64,000 nucleotides of DNA from Grammothele lineata (taxonomy: Eukaryota > Basidiomycota > Agaricomycetes > Polyporales > Polyporaceae), in the NCBI GenBank assembly GCA_002150815.3, contig NDFF03000061.1, forward strand, positions 62,001-126,000, written 5' to 3'. The notes below the pieces were generated by a model. It was not told the DNA's origin. It did no database searches and saw only the letters and a program-made list of their open reading frames with translations. Numbering within the stretch: position 1 is the first letter of the stretch; each line of letters opens with the position of its first letter. Positions 11,631-22,250 of the stretch are shown here, in pieces. The translations under genes and the position numbers were made by a program.

Positions 11631-12622
11631 TCAACACCACACCGTCCAGAAAGCCAGCATGACTGCCCCTGCACTCCACAGCTGCGCACGGGAGAGCACG
11701 AGCCCCGCCGCACCTGAGCTGCCCTGCGTCTGCGAGGACGCGCCTGCGGTGCCCGTGCCGGAGCCGGTGCTGGAGGCGGTCGTGGCGTTGCCCGAGCTCG
11801 TGGAGGACACGCTGCTCGTACCGCTGCCCGTGCCCGCGCTGGAGCTCGCGCTGACAGGACTCGTCGCCGTCGCTGTGGAGGCGGAGGCAGAGACGGAAGA
11901 AGAGCTTTCCTGCGTCTGGGTGACGCCGGGGGGGAGGCTCACGCTCGTGCTGGATGTGCCGGGGCTTGTGTTGTGCGGCGGGAGTGTGTTGGACGAAGTC
12001 GCGATAGCAGTGAGGGCGGAGCTGCTGCTGCTACTGGCGCCGGTGATGGTGAACGCGGGGGAGATGTTGCCTGATGAGCCGAACACTGGGATGGGTGGGA
12101 TACGAAGTGAATCTTGGGAAGCGTGAAGGAGGTAGGGGGAGGCAAGACGTACGGCAGACGATGTAGTCCTCACCGGAGGCGACGGAAGGGACAACTAGGC
12201 TCACGTTGCCATCGAAGATAGAGAAGTTGGACGCGAGCGGAGATTCTGCGATCCAGGGTTTCCGCTCTTAGACATTGCACAAGAGTATGACACGAGGCCG
12301 AACTTACCAATCATGAGGTGCTCCTGGCCGTTGATGAACGTGCCCAGGAGGATCTGAGCGATGGGATTGGATGGCGTTACGCCGTCCAGCACCGAAGTGT
12401 CCCTATCACATACGAGCGTTGGTGGGGGTGTTCGAGAACGAAGATCCGGATAACATACCATGTAACCGTCTCAGTCTCCCCAACAGTCCAGACCGTCTTC
12501 GCCGTCGGGTTCGTGATGGGCGGATCTACCACGTCGCGCGGCGTGACCGCCAGAGGTGTCGCGAGCGTTGTCGCAGCCAAAGCCAGGAAAAGCGAAGCAA
12601 GCTGAGTGACCGTAGAGAACAT
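11631..12622 (-). CDS. GPI-anchored Kre9/Knh1-like cell-wall protein
   Basis: Begins MFSTVTQLASLFLALAATTLA, a clear signal peptide, followed by TPLAVTPRDVVDPPITNP. The next region, AKTVWTVGETETVTW, then DTSVLDGVTPSNPIAQILLG, FINGQEHLMI, SPLASNFSIFDGNVSLVVPS and FGSSGNISPAFTITG, is the Ser/Thr-rich GPI-anchored (Kre9/Knh1 N-terminal) domain, an immunoglobulin-like fold found in fungal wall proteins. Three introns separate these blocks. The rest is a Ser/Thr/Gly/Ala linker of more than 90 residues, expected to be heavily O-mannosylated. The C-terminus (LWSAGAVMLAFWTVWC) is a hydrophobic GPI-attachment signal after a small-residue site (GSSGAAG). Likely function: cell-surface protein involved in beta-glucan or wall structure; paralogues are numerous in basidiomycetes and specific roles unknown. 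Confidence 0.9.
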
Positions 12623-13433
12623 GTTGGCCTATGTCGTGTCGTGTGCGATTCCGAACTTGTTCAGTAGGTTGCAGAAGTGGGGCCTAAGGTGGGGTTGGAA
12701 CGTCTCGTGAACAGGACCGTGACGAGTAGTGAGGACCACCGGGCTTGGGCTTCGCCAACGGGCAGGCGACGCGGTCGACTCGAACGAACGAACGAGGACG
12801 GGCGGGGGAGAGCCGGGGAGAGCAAGGACGTGCCTTTATTTGTGCCGGGTGAGCGTGGGCTTGTCATGTGTGCCTTCTCACCTTCTGCCGCCTGCCGCGG
12901 ACCATGATAAGCTGACGAGGCGTGATAACCGCGATGCTGGGATGTTGGCGGTCCATACACGCGAGGCATTCACGTTCAACTGGCAAGGACGGCGAGGTAT
13001 GTGAGAGGTGCTGCTTCAAGAGAAGGCGTGTCCAGTCCCGGCAGCAAGCTCAAAGCAAGCCATACAAAAGCCGGGTTCAGCAAGCACCCAAGCACGAAAA
13101 TCTAGCTGCCCAGCACAGCCTGGACCGGAATGAGGGAGGGAGCTCAATTGGTGCATAGAGAATAGTACAGTATGTCGTGGCAAGAGTTCGAGACTCGGCG
13201 TGAGTGAGCTTGGCGGCCTGGAGTGTTCGTGCCTTCGGCGCTCTGGCAAACAATGTCGCAAAGCGCCGTACAGCGCGTAAGCAATGTAATACAATGTATA
13301 TGTAGAAACCCGCCCACCAGCTTGCTTGCTTTCTCACCCACCGCTGGCAGTGTCTCCCTTGCCTACATAGCTTGATCCTGCTGCATTTCCCCTCCATTAC
13401 GCCCTGTCTGACGGCAAGGCCCAGGAGCTCAAC
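12623..13433. other. Divergent intergenic region
   Basis: 811 bp between the starts of the Kre9-like gene (minus) and HET gene A (plus). It should hold both promoters. No gene or strong repeat is seen. The last 60 bases before 13434 are pyrimidine-rich. Confidence 0.5.
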
Positions 13434-15758
13434 ATGTCAAACCATCTGGGAGAGGAATCCGTGACCCATACGGACATGTCAGCGCACGACAACTCGGACG
13501 CGCCTACAGCGAAAAGCCACGACAGCTCGTACGTTCATAGTTTTATTGCACTAGACAATAGGCGAATGATCCTGACACGTCTGCTACGACAGTGTACTAC
13601 CTGAACGTCCTTCGTATATTTGCCACTCGTGCTGGGAAGGTGTCTTTTCTGCGCACCTCGGGATCTTATGCCCGATACAATCACCACATCTAGAGCCGAG
13701 CGGAGGCTATTCGTACAGCTCTACGTGGGGAGACCTCCGGACTGGGGCTATCGGAGGTTGCCGATGGTGTCTACTAGTCTGCTCAACGAGGAAAGCTTGG
13801 GATACGCTCGATACCGAGCGGCCGTTGACCGTTATGGTGGGACGATACGAAGACCGTCGTGGACCAATAATTCCAACCCCTAAGAACGAGCACATATTCT
13901 ACATTTTCATCGACGGAATTGAGCATCTACTTGGTTATATATACGCTGAAGAAGGTCAGTAGTTACCCCGGGCTCACGAAAAGTTATAGCGAGAGTTCGG
14001 CTGATATGACAGCTTCTATAACCAGATGATCCAGCGTCAGACTATATCGCTATCCGTCCTCGTATTCTAGACGTTGGCTCCCCTCGTGCTTTAACTTCCG
14101 CCAAGGAGTTGATCGAGGAATGCACCCTCTCTCACGGCAGTTGTCTCCGACCTCCTGATCCGGCCCCTCTTCTGCCTACTCGCCTGGTTGATTGCACTGA
14201 TCTCTGTCGGCCTCGCCTCGTCACCTCAGACGGTAGTCGAGGAACCTATACCGCGTTGAGCTATGTCTGGGGAGAAGATCAGCTGCACAAGACCACCAAA
14301 TCAAACATAGGCGTCTATGCTCACACTATCAATCCTACGATACTCCCTAAAACTATCTACGATGCTATCTATACGACCAACGCACTCGGCCTCGAATATC
14401 TCTGGGTAGATTCGCTATGCATCGTTCAAGACTCAGACGAGGACAAGCTGTGCGAGATCTCACGCATGCGCCAAATCTACCGCGACGCGTACGTGACAAT
14501 CATCGCTGCCAGTGCACCATGCGTCAGTGCAGGTTTCCTCGGCCAACGACCCGCCGTATCTAATCCCAGGTTCTCCCGGGACGCTGAGTTGCCTTTCATC
14601 TGCCCTCCTTCAAGCGATAGTGATGCGTCCTCGAAACTTCGTGTGGGCAAGGTGTACGTTTCTCCCATTCACATCCCCACCCAGGACGTCGAGCGCCGAG
14701 GACGTCAGTACGACCCTTCGTCGGAGCCCATACATGGGCGGGCGTGGTGTTTCCAGGAATACGCCATGTCTCTCCGTGCGCTCGTCTTCGCATCCCACAC
14801 TCTAGAGTTTCACTGCCGGGAGGGCCGTGGCATCCAGAACGTCGGAGGCTCGTTCCAGGAGACGGGGCGAGATCTGTTACTCCCTGACGCTGTTATCAGC
14901 CACCGAAACCCGCAAAGGCTCGTTTCGGGTATGCGGGAATGGGGACAGGCTCGTCAGGCATGGGCTAGGGCCGTGGGGGAGTACAGTCGACGCAGCCTCA
15001 CTCTGCCGTCGGACAAACTCGTCGCGTTCAGTGGCATCGCAGAGGAATTCCAGCGCATTTGGGGCGGAGACTATCTCGCCGGCCTCTGGCGCGACACGCT
15101 TGTCTGCGACTTGATATGGGAAATACGAAAGAGTGACGGCGCTCATGACCGTTGCTCCCCAGTGCCGCCGGGCTACCGCGCGCCATCTTGGTCATGGGCA
15201 GCGGTCGATGCGGACGTCACTGTAATCTTCCAGGACCCCGACGATGAAGGTCAGGATGTGGCGGAGGTTGTACGATGCAGGGTAGACCTCAAATATCCGC
15301 AGGTCCCGTTTGGTGAGGTGACGGGTGGCTCTCTCACCCTCCGCGCTCAACTCGTTCGATGCTACGCCCCCTGGGATGGGTCTTCAGACGACTGGGACTC
15401 TAGGGCGCTATGGCGCCTTTCATCAGCGGATGAGTACGAAGTGGAAGACTTTGACTTGGCGCCTACCATTGGGACCTGGTATATGGACAGCAGAAATGAC
15501 ATCAACGAATACGACGTATGGCTCGTTCCTTTGCGCCGGCTGCTTGTGGGAAAATTTAGTGAGGAGTGGCCTCAGAAGGAGCTGCTCTACGGTATTATTG
15601 TTTCGCGGACGGCTGCGAAGACGGTGTGTTCAGAGATCCCCGAGAAGATGAAATATCGTAGGGTAGGATCATTTGCTAACCTCGACACTGAAACCTATGC
15701 CTACAAGCCTCTGGATTGGTTAGATGGAATACCGTATGCAGAGGTTGAGATTGTGTAG
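13434..15758 (+). CDS. HET-domain protein A (N-terminal cysteine module + HET)
   Basis: Three exons: 13434-13528, 13593-13954 and 14026-15758, giving 729 residues with a continuous frame. Exon 2 encodes a module with YICHSCWEGVFSAHLG, GGYSYSSTWGDL and GGCRWCLLV: two CxxC-type pairs that look zinc-binding. Exon 3 starts DDPASDYIAIRPRILDVGSP and holds the HET domain: YTALSYVWGEDQ, LEYLWVDSLCIVQDSDED and IYRDAYVTIIAASAP, followed by RAWCFQEYAMSLRALVFASH. The C-terminal part has FPSDKLVAF-like and APSWSWAAVDADV motifs. HET proteins mediate heterokaryon incompatibility and related nonself responses in ascomycetes; in basidiomycetes their roles are mostly inferred. First of three tandem copies; 344 bp separate its stop from the next start. 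Confidence 0.93.
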
Positions 15759-16102
15759 CATGATTGAAATGTACTTTAAGTAGCGTTGAAAACCAACAAT
15801 TTCTCTACCGGTTGAACATTCTGTTGCTATGGTGTTTCACACCGGTCATAGTGGCCTTCGGATGCAACTACACAAAACCCAAAAGTCACCTGTCCTCCAT
15901 GCATCAATGTTTGAAGACGTTCTGGGAGCGCTACTTCTATGCCCCTGGCCGCACGCGCCGCGATGGGACCACATTGTGGCAGATATTTCCCACATTCCAA
16001 GCACAGTGTGCGCGTCAGGTGCAGTATATAGGCTTGTTCATTTCTTCCGAGTCGGCGTTTACTCACCTCGAATCCCGTTATCATACTCAAGTCGTCACGG
16101 CC
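15759..16102. other. Spacer between HET genes A and B
   Basis: 344 bp, no gene. Ends in an AT-richer promoter-like stretch with GTGCAGTATATAGGC (TATATA near 16025), about 75 bp before the start of gene B. Confidence 0.5.
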
Positions 16103-18356
16103 ATGAGCAGCGACCAGACTGGCAGTTCCGGGTATGTCCTTAGGTCGACTTTTGCCACAACTGAAGTAACAGGTGTAAATATCCCGAACCTAGTAGAGAA
16201 AGCATGCCTAGAAGGCCTTCAACAATCTGTGAATCATGCTGGGATGGAGTTATCTCTGAGCATCTTGGCTTTCTTCACCCTCCAATCCAAATAAGACCTT
16301 CAAGTTCAACACAATCAGACGAGCCGCGAAATGGTGGATATTCGTACACGTCTGCGTGGGCAGAGATTCAATCTGGAGCAAATGAAGGCTGCCGATGGTG
16401 CCAGCTTATCTACAAGTTGAGAGAAACAGAAGAGTCCGATGGCGACACACCATTAAACATCGTCGCGGGGAGGCACGTCATCGCGGGGAAGCACGACGAA
16501 GAGGTTTTCGGGTCATCTCGGCCTTCAGCACCAAAGGGAGAGCATAGTACGTTTTGCATCTTCATCAACGGCGAGCTTCGTCTATCCGGATATCTGTATG
16601 CAGATGCAGGTAAGTAGTATGTTCATAAAGCTGGTCAGAAATTCCCCAGCTGAGGTGGGTACAATATTCGTTAGGCGATCCGGCTTCTGGTTACATCACC
16701 ACTCGTCCGCGTATCCGGGATGTAGGCTCACCTCATGCTCTAGCCCTCGCCAAGGAGCTCCTTGAGGAATGCGTCCGGTCCCATGAAGGATGTGTTCCCC
16801 TTCCCGACCTTTCACAATTGTTGCCTACTCGGTCAATTGACTGTACGGACCCTGACCATCCTCGCCTCGTCCAGACAAAGGGCACTAGAGGTTCCTACGC
16901 CGCATTAAGCTACGTCTGGGGGGAGGATCAGCCTCATAAGACCACCATGTCAAATATCGCGACCTACACTGTCGTCATCGACCCTTCTGGGCTTCCTAAA
17001 ACCATTCTCGATGCGATACGCACAACGCATGCGCTCGGTCTCCCGTACCTCTGAGCAGATTCACTTTGTATCATCCAGGATTCGGATGAGGACAAGCAAC
17101 ACGAGATTGCACGGATGGGCCACATCTACCGGGACGCGTATGTAACAATCATTGCGGCGAGCGCGCCCCGCGTCAGTGCAGGGTTCTTGGAAACACGCCC
17201 GGCCATACCTACTCCTGGATTCTCGCGCGACGTCGAAGTACCCTTCATCTGCCCTCCTTCTACTGGCGTTGATGGGTTCAGTGGGACGCGTATAGGCAAG
17301 GCGAACATATCCCCTATCTTTATGTCCGGCCGCCGTCTATTAGATCACCCCGCATGGTTTCAGTATCTTCCCCAAGACGAGCCAATAAGCGAACGAGGAT
17401 GGTGCATGCAGGAGTACGCCATGTCCGCTCGCGCGCTCGTGTTCGCATCGCACACGCTCCAGTTTCACTGTACCAGCATCCGAAACATCGGGAGTTCCTA
17501 CACCGAGCAACGAGCACGGTTCCGTCTTCTCCCGGATGCATTTTTCGAGGGAAGGAACGTACAGAGGCACGTGTTGGATGCGGCGGAGCGCGAGGCTGTC
17601 CATAACGAGTGGCAGGAAGCCGTGGAAGACTACACGCAGCGCGTCGTCTCATTCCCTTCGGACAAGCTCGTCGCCTTCGGTGGAGTTGCGGAAGCTTTCT
17701 CCTACGTGATAGGCGGGGACTACCTCGCTGGCCTCTGGCGCGAGACACTTCTCTCCGACATGATATGGTACAAAGTCGACCCGACGGTCCCCCGGCCGGC
17801 GGGATACCGCGCGCCGTCGTGGTCGTGGGCGGCTGTCGACGGGAAGGTGCTGGTGAACCTCCGCAATTCTCGAGAAGGATATCGAGGAGCTGAGGTCGTT
17901 CGATGCGAGGTCGACCTCAAGAGCAGGGAGGTGCCGTTTGGAGAAGTCGTGAGCGGTACCCTGGTCGTTCGCGCCCCGCTTGTGCGGTGCGCGTGGGACT
18001 TGGAGCTACAGTCCTGGAACCCGACCTACCCACTTCCCGGCTTTCGGCTATTGGACGCGGTGCAACAAGGAACCGTCGACACCAAATCCATTCAGGCGGC
18101 ACATATAGACTGCGTGGATGACCTAGGCTTACCTCAGACGTGGGCCGTTCTCCTCCAATGGAACGGGGAAGAGATAGCCGGTATCATTGTCGCGCCAGAG
18201 AACGAAGAAAGCCCCAGGAGTGGCGAAGCAATCAGGTATCGAAGAGTTGGATACCTCAATTCGCAATCCATGGAGGATGACGCAGAATGGCCTCCTGCGG
18301 AGCATTTCACGGAGTGGGTAAATCAAGTGGAAGCGGTGGAACTTGTCATAGTGTAG
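16103..18356 (+). pseudogene. HET-domain gene B, interrupted by one in-frame TGA
   Basis: Exons 16103-16131, 16203-16609 and 16675-18356 total 2118 nt, exactly the spliced length and exon pattern of HET gene D. Exon 2 carries the cysteine module (TICESCWDGVISEHLGFLHP, GGYSYTSAWAEI, EGCRWCQLIY). Exon 3 carries HET motifs AALSYVWGEDQPHKTT and ARMGHIYRDAYVTIIAAS, then GWCMQEYAMSARALVF and APSWSWAAVDGKV. At 17052-17054 (codon 272) a TGA stands where the paralogues have TGG, the Trp of the YLWVDSLCI motif; the next codon is GCA (Ala) against Val or Ile in the others. The frame is otherwise open to the stop at 18354-18356, with no other damage. It is therefore a very young pseudogene, a sequencing or assembly error, or a gene needing readthrough. 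An alternative start is the ATG at 16204. Confidence 0.85.
17052..17054 (+). other. In-frame nonsense codon in HET gene B
   Basis: Read in the HET frame: CTC CCG TAC CTC TGA GCA GAT TCA. The three paralogues have TGG here. One G to A change explains the stop. Confidence 0.95.
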
Positions 18357-18507
18357 GATGCCTTTACACGCTTCTGTCGTCTGGTGTGCAATAGTCGACA
18401 GGCATGGCTGCTGGACGGTCGATAGAAGTCGAGATGAATGCATACATGATAGCGCTGGCAGTGGCACGCTGAGCGCTGAGCGCCGAGTACAAGCGCCCAA
18501 TCATCAT

Positions 18508-20905
18508 ATGTCAAAACGTCATGGAGATGAACCTGTTGATAGAGCCATAAACAGCACATCGACGCGCATTCAGCTTAAGACCCACACGGACCTGATCCAT
18601 GACAACTCGAAAATGCCCATGTCCAAGTGAGTGAACATTAGCTTGTACGGTCTCGCTTTGACTCGAGCAGTGATGGACGAGTGATGAGCCCTGACTCATC
18701 TTGTCTCCACCAGCGTACATCAAAGGCCTTCGTACATTTGCGAATCGTGCTGGGATGGCGTTTTCTCCTCTGTCCTTGGCGTACTACACCCATTGATTCA
18801 ACAGCCACATGCGTCGAACCCGACTATTCACGGCGGATATTCATATACATCTACATGGGAAGAACTACTGCACCAGGCTGCTAGAGGTTGTCGATGGTGT
18901 CAGCTTATTTGCTCAACGAGAAGAACAGAAAAACGTCTCGATACCAGCACGCCATTGGCCATCGTTGTCGGGAGGGGCGAGGAGAGGATCCACTCGGGCC
19001 TCTCCGACGTTGCTCCTCCGAAAGAACAGTACACGTTTCGCATTATTATCAACGAGGTCGAGCACTTGTTCGGCTACGTGTACGCTGCAGAAGGTCAGTA
19101 CGTTCATAAATGTGACGCGAAGCGAGCGTCTGGCTGAAAATGACTTAATACCAGATGATCCGGCTTGTGACTATATTCCTCTCCGTCCTCGTATTCTTAA
19201 CGTGGGCTCCCCTGATGCTCTAGCTCGTGCCAAGAACCTGATTGAGGAATGCATCCACACTCATGATGACTGTTTGCGTCCTCCCGATCCTGCCCCTCTT
19301 CTGCCTACCCTTTTGATCGAGTGCACAGGTTCCGATTGCCTTCGTCTCATCTCCTCGAATGGTACCCCCGGTGCTTATGCTGCTTTGAGTTATGTTTGGG
19401 GCGAAAAGCAGCCGCACATGACCCTCAAATCGAATGCAGACATCTACGCTAAAGCCATCGACCCCGCTATCCTCCCCCAAACCATTCTGGACGCTATCCA
19501 CACCACCAAAGCGCTCGGCATCAAATACCTCTGGATCGACTCGCTGTGCATCATTCAGGACTCGGACGAGCACAAGCAACGCGAGATTTCGCGCATGCAC
19601 GACATCTACCGCGACGCATACGTGACGATCATTGCTGCCAGTGCGCCCCGCGTCGGTGCGGGGTTTCTGGAACGACGGCCCACCAATCCTAATCCCAATT
19701 TCTCGCGCGACGTCGAGCTGCCCTTCATTTGCCCTCCGTCAAGTAATGGGGACGCATCCGGCGCTACGCCTCGTGTGGGGAAAGTGTACGTCTCTCCCAT
19801 CGACACTCACGGCGACCAGATGGCGCAGCAATATGACCCGGAGCTGGAGCCTATCCATTCGCGGGCGTGGTGCATGCAGGAGTACGCTCTGTCTCCCCGC
19901 GCGCTCGTGTTCGCGTCTCACACGCTGGAGTTCCATTGCCGGACGGGCCGTGGTATCCAAAACGTCGGAGGGTCGTTCCAGGAGAACTGGGTGGTCGGGC
20001 TACTCCCGAACGCTGTCTTCCAAAGCCGCCAAACACTGCAGAGGCCTACTCCAGGCACGGACGAATGGGACCTCGTTCGTGAGGCGTGGAAAATAGCCCT
20101 GAACGAATACAGTTGGCGCAATATTACAGTCCCGTCGGACAAGCTCGTCGCCTTTGGCGGCATCGTGGAGCAATTCCACCACTTCTGGGGCGGGGACTAT
20201 ATCGCTGGCCTCTGGCGCGACGTGCTCCTCCGGGACTTGCTATGGATGGTGGATGCACAGCGCGGTTCGCGGCCGGTGGACTATCGCGCGCCGTCGTGGT
20301 CGTGGGCGGCTGTTGATGGTGGAGTCTCTTTGACCGACCAAGACTTTGAGAGATCCGAGGATGTGGCGGAGGTTGTACGATGTGAAGCGGACCTGAAGTA
20401 CCCGGGCGTCCCGTTCGGAGAGGTCACAGGCGGCCTACTCGTCCTTCGCGCTCCGCTGGTGCGATGTTATGCCTCGGAAATCAACCCTTTCAATCCGCCC
20501 AGGAATGCGGATTCAGGTCACTGGAGGGATAGGGTACTCTACCGCCTCCCGCAATCAGATGGAGAAGATCAAGCGGTGGACGTTGAGTCGGCACAGGCCA
20601 TTGGCGTCTGGTATATGGACAGCGAGGATGATATTGACACACACGAGATATGGTCCGTGCCTTTGCGCCGTTGCCTTGAGGATCGTAGGGGAGACCCACG
20701 AGCTTCACAAGATGTTCTGTACGGCATTGTTGTTGCGCGCGAGACTGGAGGGGGCCTTGAAGGAAGCTCGGGCGAGATCAGTAAGTATCGCAGGGTCGGA
20801 TACTTCGGGAGCTTTGCCGAGGCCAGGGACGAAGCATACGTCTACCAGTACTTTAATGTGGATTGGCTGAAAGAAGCAGAGGTTGAAGAAATTTATATTG
20901 TGTAA
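18508..20905 (+). CDS. HET-domain protein C (N-terminal cysteine module + HET)
   Basis: Three exons, 18508-18626, 18714-19093 and 19155-20905, give 749 residues. The start ATG at 18508 (MSKRHGDEPVDRAINS) keeps the frame into exon 2 (AAC GTA CAT CAA AGG). Exon 2 reads YICESCWDGVFSSVLGVLHP, GGYSYTSTWEEL and RGCRWCQLICS. Exon 3 starts DDPACDYIPLRPRILNVGSP and has YAALSYVWGEKQPHMT, IKYLWIDSLCIIQDSDEH and DIYRDAYVTIIAASAPR, then RAWCMQEYALSPRALVFASH, VPSDKLVAFGG and APSWSWAAVDGGV. It is closer in sequence and length to A than to B or D. Only 151 bp separate it from the stop of gene B. The same nonself-recognition role is inferred from the family. Confidence 0.93.
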
Positions 20906-22250
20906 TACGAACACGATGTACACACCTATATTGCCATTCTCAGCGAAGACGGAGGAATCTCTCAGGAAATTTAAACGATCTCTCAGGCTCGCGCGCTTCA
21001 CCCCCATATTTGGAAGGCGCGTCAACTTCTGAGCCGCTGGCGAGCGTCTCACTCTTACTCTGATACTCGTCGGAGCCCTTCAAGTTCAAGTTCCTTCAAG
21101 TATGTACCACTCCCGCCTCGGTACTACAAGATCGGCCACGACACTTCAAGCTCTCAACGATCTGTCTCCATGATATTGGTGCCAGGGGATCGTTTGCTGC
21201 TTGAATCGCCGGGATGACGTGTAACGCCGCTGGTCGGCTCACTTGAACATGCCAGCGAAGAGTCAAGACGCCGTTTTCGAATCCAGCATGGATTCATACA
21301 TCGTCGGCAATGATCGCAAGACTACCTCCAGCGATTGAAATGGATCACCTCATCCATGTGCTCCACGTCTTCCGTTCGTTGCTACCTCAAAGTGTAGAGC
21401 CAGGCATGGCAGTAGAGTTGCAAGAGCATACTTAGTCTCTCTGCTCTCGCAACGGTTGCGAGAGCAGAACAGAGCGCAGTGCATTGGGGTCACCCCAATG
21501 CACTGCGCTCTGTTGCTGCTCTGGAAAATGCAAGAGGCCCGCAACAAGGTCAAATTACGCCGTCTGATGCACAAGATCTATGTCACCAAAGAGACTAGGT
21601 AAGCTAGACTTCGAGCGTACTAGATCATATGCTTGGTTCCTTGGGAGGCGACGCTCATGTTGCCGATTGATCAACCTAGGGTTTCTACATTCGTGAAGGA
21701 CGCAAGTGCTGGTTTCCCTTCGACAATGCATCCAACACGAACAGGCATTCCAGCCGAATGTCGCGAAATAGGGCGATGCGCGATATCGATAACCAGCATT
21801 CGAGAAACGCGTCTGAAACGCGTCACGGCACGTTTTACCCCGGACTCGACCTAGGCTGCGCTCTCAGCACAAAGCTATAATCGCCAAAGCCATCACGAAA
21901 AGAGAACACAAGCGAGGATCTCCTACGACGTCATAGAGCACGGGATCGTATTCAACAATTCGTAGCTCGGTTCCCCGCGACCGAGACTCGAGGGTGACAG
22001 CGATCGGCGTGCCGGTCAGCCATACGTCGTGGTTCAAAAGACCGGCCGTGCCTGCCCACCCGTCCTCATCCATCTTGAACCCGTGCCCCCACCACACAGC
22101 CCGCGACTACCCGTATACCCCCTCCCGCGACACCCTCTTCGCCAGCGATACCCATTCGCCTCACCCTTGCTCCTTGCGCCCTCAACGCCAACGTCAACCT
22201 CCCCCTTCACCGATCGCCTCTAGTCGTCTACCCCAATAGCCAGCCCCGCC
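20906..22250. other. Non-coding spacer with tandem palindromes
   Basis: 1.35 kb without a supportable gene. The only notable structure is the pair of palindromes at 21441-21514. The last 150 bp are C-rich and lead into the next gene. Confidence 0.5.
21441..21514. repeat. Two adjacent perfect palindromes
   Basis: The first has 13-bp arms (CTGCTCTCGCAAC at 21441-21453 and its complement at 21455-21467) around one base. The second, starting at the very next base, has 23-bp arms (21468-21490 and 21492-21514) around one base, with AACAGAGCGCAGTGC at the left and its exact complement at the right. No mismatch in either. Confidence 0.9.
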
